From NCBI RefSeq assembly GCF_042665195.1, contig NZ_JBHTBW010000080.1:1-63257 (forward strand): a stretch of DNA of 63,257 nt, read 5' to 3'. Under the pieces are notes generated by a model. It was not told where the DNA came from and ran no database searches. It saw only the letters and a program-made list of their open reading frames with translations. The DNA comes from Laceyella putida (GTDB lineage: Bacteria; Bacillota; Bacilli; Thermoactinomycetales; Thermoactinomycetaceae). A program made the translations under genes and the position numbers. This document shows positions 35,531 to 45,891 of this stretch, piece after piece. How positions within the stretch are numbered: the stretch's first letter is position 1; each line of letters begins with the position of its first letter.

Positions 35531-38500
35531 TTATTCATCAAGATCCAGCTCGGCCAGCAACTCCGAGATCTCCTCCACTTCTTCAAATGTCAAATCATTG
35601 GAACTGAAGTCACTAGGTGTCATTTCAGCCTCTTCTTTGCCCAGGCAGTGACGAATGATCTCTTGCAGCCATTGCTTCACTTGTTCGGCAAGATTGGCGA
35701 TGGTTTCATGCCGGTGCACGCTTGTGTGGTAGTGAAAGTGCAGTTCCAACCGCTGATTCAACACGATTCCCACGATATTCAACAGATGCGGAGTAGTGGA
35801 TGATGGACTCAACTCATCTCCCTTTGGCATTGCCGATTGGCTAAATGCCCCTGTCGATACCTCTTGGTCAAACTGGCCCAGATAGTTGAAACTTAATTCC
35901 GGTTCCGCAAGAAAGGAACAGCCTTGTTTATGCGCCAGATCTGTCAGGTATTTCAAAATGCCGTAACCGATCCCCTTATTCGGAATCTTGCGCAATTGCT
36001 CTTTGACCAATTTGATCGCATCCGATATTTGCTCCGTCTCCAATTCGATCACAACGGGGTATGTAGAGGTAAACCAACCCACTGTTCGCATCAAATCAAG
36101 TTCCTCGATAATTTCTTCCCGTCCATGTCCCTCCATATTGACCGCCAGGGCATGGCTGTGTCCCCATCGGTTGACGGCCAAAGCGAGGGCTGTCAATAAC
36201 ACATCATTCATTTCTGTATGATATGCGGCATGCACATCGGTCAGAAGTTGCCTTGTCTCCATTTCCGACAGCGTGACCGTCACCGTCTTGCATCCCGCTG
36301 TCGTGAGCGGCGCTTCTCCCGGCAAATCTTTCGGAATGGCAGGGATGGGCTTCGCCTCAATTCGCCGCCAATAATCCAGTTCCTTCAACAGCTCAGGACT
36401 GTTGGCATATTCCCTCAGTTTACGGCTCCACGCTTGGAAGGAACTCGTTTTGGGCGGAAGTTGGATGGGCTTGCCGCGCATCACTTGTTCATACGCAGTG
36501 GCAAAGTCCTCCAGCAGAATCCGCCAAGACACCCCGTCAATCACCAAGTGGTGAATACTGAAGAGGAGATGGTCCCCTGTCGCGGTCCGGAACAAGCCTA
36601 CTTGAAGCAGTGGACCTTCAGCAAGGCGATGTTGCCTTTGCAATCGTCCGGCTTCCCGTTCGATTCGCCCGCGCACATCCGGCTCCGCCGACAGATCAAA
36701 AACTTCAAAGGCAAAACATGTCCCCTCCAAACCGCGATTGAACTGTTTCACCTGTTCTCCTTCTTGGCGATAAACCATTCGCAACGCATCATGATGGGTG
36801 ATCAAAGCATGCAACACCCGCTCAACCGCATGCGCTTCCCAGCCCGTCTCCCGGTACAGCATCATCGCTTGGTTCCAGTGGTGGGCTTCCGCAAATTTTT
36901 TGTCAAAAAACCAAGATTGAATGGGCGTGAGCGGCACCTCTCCTGTGACGAGCCCTTGCTCCGCCTGTGGCTCCGATGTCTGAACGCGGGTAGCCAAGCC
37001 GGCGATCGTTGGATATTGGAACAAGTCGTTGATTTTCACCTTATAATCATGTTGTTTCAAGTGGGCGACCACTTGAATCGCTTTAATGGAGTCCCCGCCC
37101 AGTTCCAGGAAGTGATCGTGAATCCCGACCCGTTCAAGTCCCAACACTTTTCGCCAACTCTCCGCCAGCAACCGCTCCATCTCAGTGGTTGGGGCAACAT
37201 ATTCGACCCCCGTCTCCACCGCTCCCACCGGTTCCGGCAATGCGCGCTTATCCACTTTGCCGTGCGGCGTGAGCGGAATCCGATCCAGTTCGATAAAATG
37301 GCTCGGAATCATGTAGTCCGGCAATTCTTTCGCCAAATGCCGACGCAATTCCGCGATACTCCATGGTCCCGCCACCGTGAAATACGCGCAGAGGGCGGAT
37401 TGGCCGCGCTCATCTTTCCGTGCGGTGACCACCGCTTCTTTGATGACGGGATGATCCAGCAAGCGTGCGGTAACTTCGCCCAATTCGATACGGTGCCCCC
37501 GGATTTTCACTTGGTCATCGACCCGTCCCAAATATTCGATGCTGCCATCAGGGAGCCAACGGGCCAAGTCCCCGGTTTTATACATGCGTTCACCCGGGAC
37601 AAACGGATTGTGAACAAACTTCTCAGCCGTAAGATCGGGGCGATTCCAGTATCCGCGGGCCAATCCCGCTCCGCCGATGCAGAGTTCCCCCACAACCCCC
37701 ACCGGTTGCAATTGATGTTGGCGGTTCACGATGTAGACCTGTTGGTTTTTGATCGGCTTTCCAATCGGCACCATCGCCATATCAGGGGTGAGGCGCGCCA
37801 GTGTCGCGCATACGGTCCCCTCGGTTGGGCCGTATTCATTGATGAACGTCCGCCCTTGTCCCCACACCTGGACCAAATCCAACGTACAGGCTTCCCCCGC
37901 GCTGATCACCGTCTTCAAGTCCGGCAACTCTTCGTACGGAACCGAGCGCAGAACCGAAGGGGGCAAGGCGGCCGTGGTGATGCGGTTCTGCTTCAGGTAC
38001 TGCGTCAACTCGCTCAACAAGAGTTCCCGATCCTCCAAATAGAGGGTCGCCCCCATGAATAAGGCCGGGAAAATCTCCGCCACAGAAGAGTCAAAACTGA
38101 TCGAAGCAAATTGCATCACCCTGCTGTGCGGCTCAATCTCGCGTAACGGACCGAGCAAACTGAGGTTGCACAAGCTACGATGCTGAATCATCACCCCTTT
38201 GGGTTTGCCGGTCGAGCCGGAGGTGTAAATCATGTACACCAAATGCTCCGGTTCATTCACTGGCACCAAATTGGAACGATCCTCAGTGGCATAAGTGGCC
38301 TCATCCACCACAATGACAATGCCGCGGTAGCTTACAGGCACCTCCGTCTCCCGAGTGACCAAGAGCCATTTCGCTTGGCTATCTTCAAGCAAATAGTTGA
38401 TCCGGCTTTCCGGATATTCCGGGTCTATCGGCAAATAAGCGCCTCCCGCTTTCATGACGGCCAACATCGCAATGATGCATTCATGGGAGCGTTTCATCAT

Positions 38501-41500
38501 CAAGCCGACGATCTGATCGCTCGTCACCCCTTGCGCACGCAACACCCTGGCCAGTTGATTGGCGCGGGCGTTTACTTCCCGGTAAGTTAAGGCCACATCT
38601 TTATAAACGACGGCCAATTGTTCCGGTGAACGTTCCACTTGTTCTTCAAATAATTGATGAGCCAACGCCTGATCCGGGTAAGGCGCTTCTGTCGCATTAA
38701 AAACAGTGAGAATTTGCGTTTTTTCCGCTTCCGTCGCCAGTTCTACCTCCGCCAATCGCTTGGCGGGATCTTCCACAATCTGTTCCAAAATGCGCAAATA
38801 GTGAGCAATCATCCGCTGAACGGTCGCTTCGGTAAACAAGCTTGTGCTGTACTCAACCATTCCCGTCAGGGACGAACCCTCCACGAGAATCCAGCTCAGA
38901 TCAAACTTCGCGCGATTCCATTCCAACTCTCCCGGTGTGAGCGTCAAACCTGGCAACAACCGAAGCACAGGCGGCTCCATGTTTTGCATGCCAAAAGTGG
39001 TGTCAAACAGCGGCGTCCGGCTCATATCGCGGTGCCCGCCCAGTTTTTCAATCAATTCCTCCAACGGATAATCTTGATGTTCGTTTGCCGCCAACACCCG
39101 ATCCTTCATTTGCGCCAAAAACTCCAAAAAGGTTTGTTCTTCCTTTGGATGACTGCGAAGCGCCAATGTATTGACAAACATCCCCACAATCTCTTGCAGA
39201 TCCGCGTGGGAACGGCCCGCCACCGGTGTTCCCACAATGATGTCTTCCTGTCCTGAATACTTGGACAACAAGACCGTGTATGCCGCCAACAAGATCATAT
39301 AAGGCGTGGCTTCCTGCTTTTCCGCTAACTGCTTTAATTTGCCGCTCAATCGTTCATCGATGGTGAACGTGAGATAAGCTCCTTCATAGCGCTGCACCGG
39401 AGGCCGCGGAAAGTCTGTCGGCAGCTCCAAGACAGGCAATTCACCTGCCAATTCCCGCAACCAATACGTTTCATGCACCCGTTTGGCCGTTTGAACCGGT
39501 TCAGACTGTTGCCACGCCGCCACATCTTTATACTGCAGTGGTAACTCGGGCAATGCCCCCCCTTGATAAAACCGGGCAAAATCCCGGAACAAAATCGACA
39601 TCGATATACCATCCGCCACAATATGGTGCAAATCCCACATCAATATCGCTTCCCCCGTGCCGACATCAATCACCCCGACGCGGAATAAGGGCGCTCGCTC
39701 CAGATCAAACGGACGGATAAAGGCCCGCATAATCCGTTTGGCTTCCTCCTGGTCGGCGGCCTGTTCATATTGAATGGAAACGGTGACTTTTGCTTGAACC
39801 TGTTGCATCAACTCTCCCTCGACCAGATGGAACGAGGTACGCAAGCTTTCATGCCGCTCCACCAACTTGCCTATCGCTTCTTCCAACCGACCGGGGTCAA
39901 GCGTTCCCTGCACTCGGAAAAAATAAGGCATGTGGTAACTCGTGCCGACTCCGTCCATCTGCTGGATCACATAAAGCCGTTTCTGTGCGGATGTGACCGG
40001 ATAATAGACCTGCGGCGGCGCGGGCTCAATTCTGCCAAACGCTTTTTTGTCCATCCCTGCCAAGTAAGCGGCCATTTCCCGTACCGTCGGATGGACAAAG
40101 ATTTCACGCAACGGGATCTCCATGTCCAACTCTTTATGAATCTGGGACGATAACATCATTGCTTTAAGCGAATGGCCTCCCAGTTCAAAAAACCGATCAT
40201 TGATGCCCACTCGTTCAACCTGCAACACATTCTGCCAGATTTTGGCCAAGGCCGCCTCCAGCTCCGTCGTCGGCGCCACATACGCGCTCCCCGTCCCCTC
40301 GCTTACCTCCGGCTCCGGAAGCGCCCTTTTGTCCACTTTGCCATTCGCGTTGAGCGGCAAAGACTCGAGCTTGATGAAATGGGCCGGAATCATGTAATCC
40401 GGCAACTCCTGCGCCAAGTGTTGGCGCAACCCGGCTGTTGTCCACCCGCCTTCCGCGGTGAAGTAAGCGCACAGAACCGCTTCCCCCGCTTCATCCCGCC
40501 GGGCGATGACGACTGCTTCCCGCACCGCGGGATGCTTCAGGAGCCGATTCGTCACTTCACCCAACTCAATGCGAAATCCACGCACCTTCACTTGGTCATC
40601 CAACCGACCCAAAAACTCGATGCTGCCATCAGGCAACCAGCGCACCCGGTCTCCCGTCTTGTACATCCGCTCACCGGAAACAAACGGGTTGGGCACAAAT
40701 TTTTCCGCCGTCAACTCGGGGCGATGCAGATACCCCCGCGCCAAGCTTTCACCGCTGACACACAGCTCTCCCGGCACTCCGATCGGAACCAACTGCCCAT
40801 CTGCCCCCAAGACAACCACCCGGTTATTGGCAATCGGCTTCCCAATCGGCAAAACCTCCATCTCCGGCGACAACTCCCCACTGGTGGTGACGACCGTGTT
40901 TTCCGTCGGCCCATAGTTATTTACGACGCGGTAAGTCTGCGGCTGTAGCTGCTGCAAACGATCCCCGCCAACCAAGAGCGTCTTCAAGCTCTTGTTCTCC
41001 AACTGCATAAACTGTTCGGCCAATTGCGTCGGCAAGAAGCTGATGGTGATGCCCTGTTCCTCCATGTACCGGTTCAACCCGCCCACATCTAAGCGCAATT
41101 CCTCCGGGATGACATAAAGGGTGGCGCCGGTTAGCAGATACGGATAGATTTCCCAAACCGAGGCGTCAAACCCGAAACCGGCGTATTTGGTCGCCCGATC
41201 CTCCGCCGTCACCGCAAACTCGCGGATATGCCATGCAGCCAGGTTCAGCACCGAACGATGTTCCACCATCACGCCTTTGGGCTTGCCCGTCGAACCGGAG
41301 GTGTAAATGACATAAGCCAAATCATTCGGTTGACTGTCCACCTCCACTTCACTTCCGTCACCCGCCATCCAGTCAAGCTCATCCAGCCACAGCACGCGAT
41401 CCAGCCACTCCGCCGGCACTTCCACCCCTCGCTCGGCCAACAGGAGCCTTGCTTGGGAATCCTCCAGCATGTACATAATCCGCTCCGTCGGGTAGTCGAC

Positions 41501-44500
41501 GTCAATCGGCAAGTAAGCCGCCCCCGACTTCAACACCCCAAGGACGCTCACCACCATCTCCAACGACGGGCGGACCATGATCCCGATGATCTGTTCACGC
41601 TCCGCTCCCCGGTCCCGCAACCGTCGAGCCAACCGATTGGCGCGCGCGTCCAACTCCCGGTAAGTCAACGTCTCCGTCCGATACACCACCGCCGGCAGGT
41701 CGGGGGTTTGCTTCACCTGTTCCGCAAAACACTGATGTAAGGTCTTATCCCGCGGATACTCCGCCTCCGTCGCGTTGAACGTGGTCAGCAACCGCTCTTT
41801 CTCCGCTTCCGGCACGATATCAAATTCACCGAGGCTCCGTTCCGGATCGGCCACCACTTGACGCAATAAATGCGAATAATATCCAATCAGCCGCTCGATG
41901 GTTGCCCGACTGAACAGGGCCGTGTTGTACTCCACCGCAAAGTGGATCGTTTCCTGTTCCTCCGCTTCCCAGGTCATATCAAACATGGATTGCTTCCATT
42001 CCCAATTCGAATACGCCTTCACCGCAATCCCGGGCAGATCAAGCGAGGCCGCTTCCACATTTTGCAACACAAACACCGTATCGAACAACGGATTGCGGCT
42101 ACGATCCCTTGCAATCCCTCGCTTTTCCACGATCTCTTCCAATGGGTAATCCCCATGGCTATACGCCGACAGGACTTTATCTTTTACTTCAGCAAGATAT
42201 TGGCTAAACGATCGCTCTGAAATGGGTTGCGTTCTAAGCGGCAATGTATTGACAAACATCCCAAAAATCTGCTCCGCTTCCGCTTGTGACCGCCCCGCAA
42301 TGGGAAAGCCGACGACAAGATCGTCTTGACCCGACAGCTTGGCCAACATCAGCTTATAGGTTGCAAGCAAGACCATAAACAGCGTCGCTTCTTCTTGTTC
42401 ACTTATGCGCTTCAACCTTTCCGCCAATTCCACATCCAGGCTGAATCGCACTTTTCCACCGGAAAACTGCTGGATATTGGGACGCGGATAATCGGTCGGC
42501 ATGTCCAGAACCGGCCACTCATCGGCGAATTGCTTTGACCAATATTCCCCTTGCTTTTGGCAATCCACCGTCTGTTTCCAAGCTTCGTGCCATACCGCAA
42601 CCTCTTTGTATTGCCAAGCGGGTGCAGGCAAAGTTTCGCCCCGGTACAGACAGCCCAGTTCGTGGTACAAAATCGACTCAATGGAGACTGCATCCGAAAC
42701 GATATGGTGGATATCCAACACCAACACATGGCGCTCTGTTTCCAATTGAAGCAACCCCGCCCGGATCAGAGGCGCTCGGCTCAGATCAAACGGTCGAATA
42801 AGCTGTTGAATCCGCTCTCTGGCCTCAGCCTCGTTTTTCACCTCAAACTGTTCCCATGGCAAAGCCGCCTCCGATTCCACTTTTTGCATCAACTCTCCGT
42901 CCACCAGATGAAAAGAGGTTCGCAACGCTTCATGTCGGTCAACCACGGCCTGCAGGCTTTGACGCAGTCGCTGGCCGTCCAGCTCGCCCGCCAACTCCAA
43001 AACAACGGGGTTATGATAGGTCACGCCGATATTTTCAAGTTGCTCCACCGCATACAAGCGCCGTTGCACGGAAGTGACGGGATAGTATGCTTGTTCTGCC
43101 ACCGGTTGGAGGGAACCGGTGGTGGTACTATCCGCAGCTTGAACGAGCGAAGCCATCTCACTTAAGGTAGGATGATGAAACAGACGAACAAAGTCCACCT
43201 CCACACCAAATTCAGCGCGGATCCTTGTAGCCAGCATCATCAGCTTCAACGAATGTCCACCCAGCGCGAAAAAGTGATCATGCAACCCGACATGATCCAC
43301 TTGCAACACTTCTTGCCATAGCTGGGCCAGTTTCACCTCAACCGGGTGAACCGGGGCAAGAAACCGATCAGGCCGCGCTTTCTCTGCAACCGGCTCAGGC
43401 AATACTTTTTTGTCCACTTTTCCGTTGGGTGTGAGCGGCAACCGATCAAGCAAGACAAAATGCGTCGGAATCATGTATTCAGGCAAATCCCTTGCCAAGT
43501 GAGCGCGCAACTCCTTTTCATTCACTCGCTCCCCAGCCACCACGTAAGCGCATAGCACGGGTTGGCCTGAATGGTCTGTTCGCGTGATCACCACGGCATC
43601 TTCTATGGACGGGTGCCGCAACAGGACACTGCCAATCTCCCCCAATTCAACCCGATAACCTCGGATTTTAACTTGATCATCGATTCGCCCCAGGAATTCC
43701 AAGTTACCGTCGGGCAACCATCGAACCAAATCCCCGGTTTTATACATGCGCTCCCCCGGCACAAAGGGATTGGGCACAAATCTGTCGAGGGTAAGTTCTT
43801 TTTGGTGCAAATAACCGCGGGCTAAGCTGTCTCCTGCCAAACAGAGCTCCCCCGGCACACCGATGGGCTGCAGCGACCCCTCTTCACTCACCACATACGC
43901 CTGGTTGTTCGCTATCGGCTTGCCAATCAAAATCGGCTCTCCCGGTTTCACTTCAAAACAAGTGGCCACGACCGCGTTTTCGGTCGGACCGTAGTTGTTA
44001 AACAACCGGTAAGTTTGCGGGCGTACCTGTTGCAATCGATCGCCACCCGTTAAGAGCCTGGTTAGGGAACGGTTTTCCAAACGCATAAACTGTTCCGCGA
44101 CCGGCGTAGGCAAGAAACAGATCGTCACCCCTTCCTCCTCCATGTAACGATTCAACGCTTCCACATCCAAACGGATCTCTTCCGGAATAACAACCAATGT
44201 CGCTCCTGCAATCAAGTACGGGAAAACCTCCCAGACGGAAGCGTCAAAACCGAAGCCGGCATACTTCATGGCGCGGTCTTGCGCCGTCACCTCAAACCGC
44301 CGCACGTGCCAAGAGGCTAAATTCACCAGCGCCCGATGCTCAACCATCACACCTTTGGGCTTGCCGGTCGATCCCGACGTGTAGATCACATACGCCAAGT
44401 GGTTGGGCGTGCTTTCAACGCCTTCCACGGCGATTCCTCCCTCTTCCCAAGCGATTCGATCCAAATACAGCTTCCGCTCTCTCCACTCAACCGGAACAGT

Positions 44501-45640
44501 TAAGCCGGTCTGCGTCAATAACATGGCGGCGCGGCTATCTTGCAACATGTAATCGATTCGTTCCAAAGGATACTGCGGATCAATCGGCAGATAGGCGGCA
44601 CCCGCTTTCAGCACACCCAAGACGCCAATGATCATTTCCAGCGAAGGTCTCACCAGAATCCCCACGATCTGCTCCCGCCCCACTCCGCGCCGACGCAAGG
44701 CATGTGCCAGTTGGTTCGCACGTTCATCCAATTGGCGATAGGTTAATTCTTCATCTTTGAACACCACAGCCACTTGATCCGGCGTGCGCTGGACCTGTTG
44801 TTCAAATAGAGCATGGATGGTCTGATCGCCGGGATAGGCGGCCTTGGTATCATTAAATCCGTATAACAATTTTTCTTTCTCCGCATCTGCCATCAGTTCA
44901 AGCTCATGAAGCACCAATTCCGGGCAATAAACAAAGGATTGGACGACCCTTGCAAAATGATGGCCGACCCGCTCGATCCAGTCCGGATGAAAGCGAGTTT
45001 CATCAAATTTGAAGCGCATAGTCAACTGTCCGCCGAGTGTGACCAGCACATGGAGAACCAGATGGGAATCCTTCCATCCCGCCAACCATCGGTCATATTC
45101 AGACTCTGCTTTATGTTCGGTATCTTCTGAATCCTCTCTGCCCGTTTCCATCACGCAAAAGAGATGTTGAAGCGAAGACGGCGCGATTCCTGTCAACTCT
45201 TCCAATTGCGAGAGCGGGATCGCTGTCATTTCAGGATGTCCCATATTTTTCGCGACCAAATCATAAATGGTTTCTCCGCTTGCACATTGAACCCGGCGCA
45301 ACTGAACGGCCAACTCCTCATCTCCATCATGGGAACCGGGTGAAATCGACGCAAATACCACGTCATTCGTATTATTGTATTTCTGCAATAAGACACCCCA
45401 CATCAAACTGAGCAATGTGGAAACCGTTACGTTCATTTTATCTGCCAAAGCGATAATTTCATTTGTTAAGTGGGAATCCAAATAAAAAGTGACTTCTTCA
45501 GGGCGCATGGTCGCTCGTACTTGCAAATTGCCTGATTTCAGCTCAGGTATGATCTGAATGCCTTCGTTATATCCACGTAAATACTCCCTGTAATATGCCC
45601 GACCTTTCCGCCATGGATGAACCAACTCATTGTAGGACAT
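35531..45640 (-). CDS. Trimodular nonribosomal peptide synthetase, first enzyme (ThdA-like), partial C-A-T-C-A-T-C-A-T-E
   Basis: 3,369 residues. Residues 1 to about 260 match only the C-terminal half of a condensation domain, with no HHxxxDG. Then A1 core FDASVWEVF (about 462), T1 LGGHSLK (about 790), C2 HHIVSDAVS (about 976), A2 (about 1489), T2 (about 1818), C3 HHIVADGIS (about 2003), A3 FDSSVAEIF (about 2515), T3 LGGDSIK (about 2845), E domain HHLVIDGVSW (about 3030). Codes read as DAWFLGNVV (Leu), DAWFLGNVV (Leu) and DSAAIAEVC (unusual, nearest aromatic, probably Tyr, epimerised). The acidic tail TPSDFSSNDLTFEEVEEISE is a donor docking segment for the next enzyme. The ATG follows GGAGGG, so the short N-terminus is genuine. 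It is the first gene of the operon. Confidence 0.93.
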   Translation of the reverse strand: MSYNELVHPWRKGRAYYREYLRGYNEGIQIIPELKSGNLQVRATMRPEEVTFYLDSHLTNEIIALADKMNVTVSTLLSLMWGVLLQKYNNTNDVVFASISPGSHDGDEELAVQLRRVQCASGETIYDLVAKNMGHPEMTAIPLSQLEELTGIAPSSLQHLFCVMETGREDSEDTEHKAESEYDRWLAGWKDSHLVLHVLVTLGGQLTMRFKFDETRFHPDWIERVGHHFARVVQSFVYCPELVLHELELMADAEKEKLLYGFNDTKAAYPGDQTIHALFEQQVQRTPDQVAVVFKDEELTYRQLDERANQLAHALRRRGVGREQIVGILVRPSLEMIIGVLGVLKAGAAYLPIDPQYPLERIDYMLQDSRAAMLLTQTGLTVPVEWRERKLYLDRIAWEEGGIAVEGVESTPNHLAYVIYTSGSTGKPKGVMVEHRALVNLASWHVRRFEVTAQDRAMKYAGFGFDASVWEVFPYLIAGATLVVIPEEIRLDVEALNRYMEEEGVTICFLPTPVAEQFMRLENRSLTRLLTGGDRLQQVRPQTYRLFNNYGPTENAVVATCFEVKPGEPILIGKPIANNQAYVVSEEGSLQPIGVPGELCLAGDSLARGYLHQKELTLDRFVPNPFVPGERMYKTGDLVRWLPDGNLEFLGRIDDQVKIRGYRVELGEIGSVLLRHPSIEDAVVITRTDHSGQPVLCAYVVAGERVNEKELRAHLARDLPEYMIPTHFVLLDRLPLTPNGKVDKKVLPEPVAEKARPDRFLAPVHPVEVKLAQLWQEVLQVDHVGLHDHFFALGGHSLKLMMLATRIRAEFGVEVDFVRLFHHPTLSEMASLVQAADSTTTGSLQPVAEQAYYPVTSVQRRLYAVEQLENIGVTYHNPVVLELAGELDGQRLRQSLQAVVDRHEALRTSFHLVDGELMQKVESEAALPWEQFEVKNEAEARERIQQLIRPFDLSRAPLIRAGLLQLETERHVLVLDIHHIVSDAVSIESILYHELGCLYRGETLPAPAWQYKEVAVWHEAWKQTVDCQKQGEYWSKQFADEWPVLDMPTDYPRPNIQQFSGGKVRFSLDVELAERLKRISEQEEATLFMVLLATYKLMLAKLSGQDDLVVGFPIAGRSQAEAEQIFGMFVNTLPLRTQPISERSFSQYLAEVKDKVLSAYSHGDYPLEEIVEKRGIARDRSRNPLFDTVFVLQNVEAASLDLPGIAVKAYSNWEWKQSMFDMTWEAEEQETIHFAVEYNTALFSRATIERLIGYYSHLLRQVVADPERSLGEFDIVPEAEKERLLTTFNATEAEYPRDKTLHQCFAEQVKQTPDLPAVVYRTETLTYRELDARANRLARRLRDRGAEREQIIGIMVRPSLEMVVSVLGVLKSGAAYLPIDVDYPTERIMYMLEDSQARLLLAERGVEVPAEWLDRVLWLDELDWMAGDGSEVEVDSQPNDLAYVIYTSGSTGKPKGVMVEHRSVLNLAAWHIREFAVTAEDRATKYAGFGFDASVWEIYPYLLTGATLYVIPEELRLDVGGLNRYMEEQGITISFLPTQLAEQFMQLENKSLKTLLVGGDRLQQLQPQTYRVVNNYGPTENTVVTTSGELSPEMEVLPIGKPIANNRVVVLGADGQLVPIGVPGELCVSGESLARGYLHRPELTAEKFVPNPFVSGERMYKTGDRVRWLPDGSIEFLGRLDDQVKVRGFRIELGEVTNRLLKHPAVREAVVIARRDEAGEAVLCAYFTAEGGWTTAGLRQHLAQELPDYMIPAHFIKLESLPLNANGKVDKRALPEPEVSEGTGSAYVAPTTELEAALAKIWQNVLQVERVGINDRFFELGGHSLKAMMLSSQIHKELDMEIPLREIFVHPTVREMAAYLAGMDKKAFGRIEPAPPQVYYPVTSAQKRLYVIQQMDGVGTSYHMPYFFRVQGTLDPGRLEEAIGKLVERHESLRTSFHLVEGELMQQVQAKVTVSIQYEQAADQEEAKRIMRAFIRPFDLERAPLFRVGVIDVGTGEAILMWDLHHIVADGISMSILFRDFARFYQGGALPELPLQYKDVAAWQQSEPVQTAKRVHETYWLRELAGELPVLELPTDFPRPPVQRYEGAYLTFTIDERLSGKLKQLAEKQEATPYMILLAAYTVLLSKYSGQEDIIVGTPVAGRSHADLQEIVGMFVNTLALRSHPKEEQTFLEFLAQMKDRVLAANEHQDYPLEELIEKLGGHRDMSRTPLFDTTFGMQNMEPPVLRLLPGLTLTPGELEWNRAKFDLSWILVEGSSLTGMVEYSTSLFTEATVQRMIAHYLRILEQIVEDPAKRLAEVELATEAEKTQILTVFNATEAPYPDQALAHQLFEEQVERSPEQLAVVYKDVALTYREVNARANQLARVLRAQGVTSDQIVGLMMKRSHECIIAMLAVMKAGGAYLPIDPEYPESRINYLLEDSQAKWLLVTRETEVPVSYRGIVIVVDEATYATEDRSNLVPVNEPEHLVYMIYTSGSTGKPKGVMIQHRSLCNLSLLGPLREIEPHSRVMQFASISFDSSVAEIFPALFMGATLYLEDRELLLSELTQYLKQNRITTAALPPSVLRSVPYEELPDLKTVISAGEACTLDLVQVWGQGRTFINEYGPTEGTVCATLARLTPDMAMVPIGKPIKNQQVYIVNRQHQLQPVGVVGELCIGGAGLARGYWNRPDLTAEKFVHNPFVPGERMYKTGDLARWLPDGSIEYLGRVDDQVKIRGHRIELGEVTARLLDHPVIKEAVVTARKDERGQSALCAYFTVAGPWSIAELRRHLAKELPDYMIPSHFIELDRIPLTPHGKVDKRALPEPVGAVETGVEYVAPTTEMERLLAESWRKVLGLERVGIHDHFLELGGDSIKAIQVVAHLKQHDYKVKINDLFQYPTIAGLATRVQTSEPQAEQGLVTGEVPLTPIQSWFFDKKFAEAHHWNQAMMLYRETGWEAHAVERVLHALITHHDALRMVYRQEGEQVKQFNRGLEGTCFAFEVFDLSAEPDVRGRIEREAGRLQRQHRLAEGPLLQVGLFRTATGDHLLFSIHHLVIDGVSWRILLEDFATAYEQVMRGKPIQLPPKTSSFQAWSRKLREYANSPELLKELDYWRRIEAKPIPAIPKDLPGEAPLTTAGCKTVTVTLSEMETRQLLTDVHAAYHTEMNDVLLTALALAVNRWGHSHALAVNMEGHGREEIIEELDLMRTVGWFTSTYPVVIELETEQISDAIKLVKEQLRKIPNKGIGYGILKYLTDLAHKQGCSFLAEPELSFNYLGQFDQEVSTGAFSQSAMPKGDELSPSSTTPHLLNIVGIVLNQRLELHFHYHTSVHRHETIANLAEQVKQWLQEIIRHCLGKEEAEMTPSDFSSNDLTFEEVEEISELLAELDLDE

Positions 45641-45697
45641 AATTACCCTCCGACATATTTGATGTAAGATTTATATTATTTTTAAATTGTACTTCAG

Positions 45698-45726
45698 AGT
45701 TTATCTGAATTTTCTATGCATGTCAA
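45698..45726 (-). promoter_or_regulatory. NRPS operon promoter
   Basis: TTGACA (45726-45721), a 17-base spacer and TAAACT (45703-45698) lie about 60 bases before the first NRPS start. The leader would be about 50 bases. Confidence 0.75.
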
Positions 45727-45891
45727 CGATTTGCGAATTGATTCGCCACAACAACAAATAATTCATTTTAATTTTTAAAAAATAAATACATCCATTTATG
45801 AACAATAGAGTTAATCTACTTAAGTGTATCTATATTTATGTTGATTAAAATTGAATTATCAGTGATCCCTTATCGGCTATCCAACCCTCCT

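Noticed and set aside
36218..38062. Forward frame of 614 codons antisense to the NRPS gene
   Set aside because: It is a shadow of the repetitive NRPS coding strand, with no start signal or family motif.
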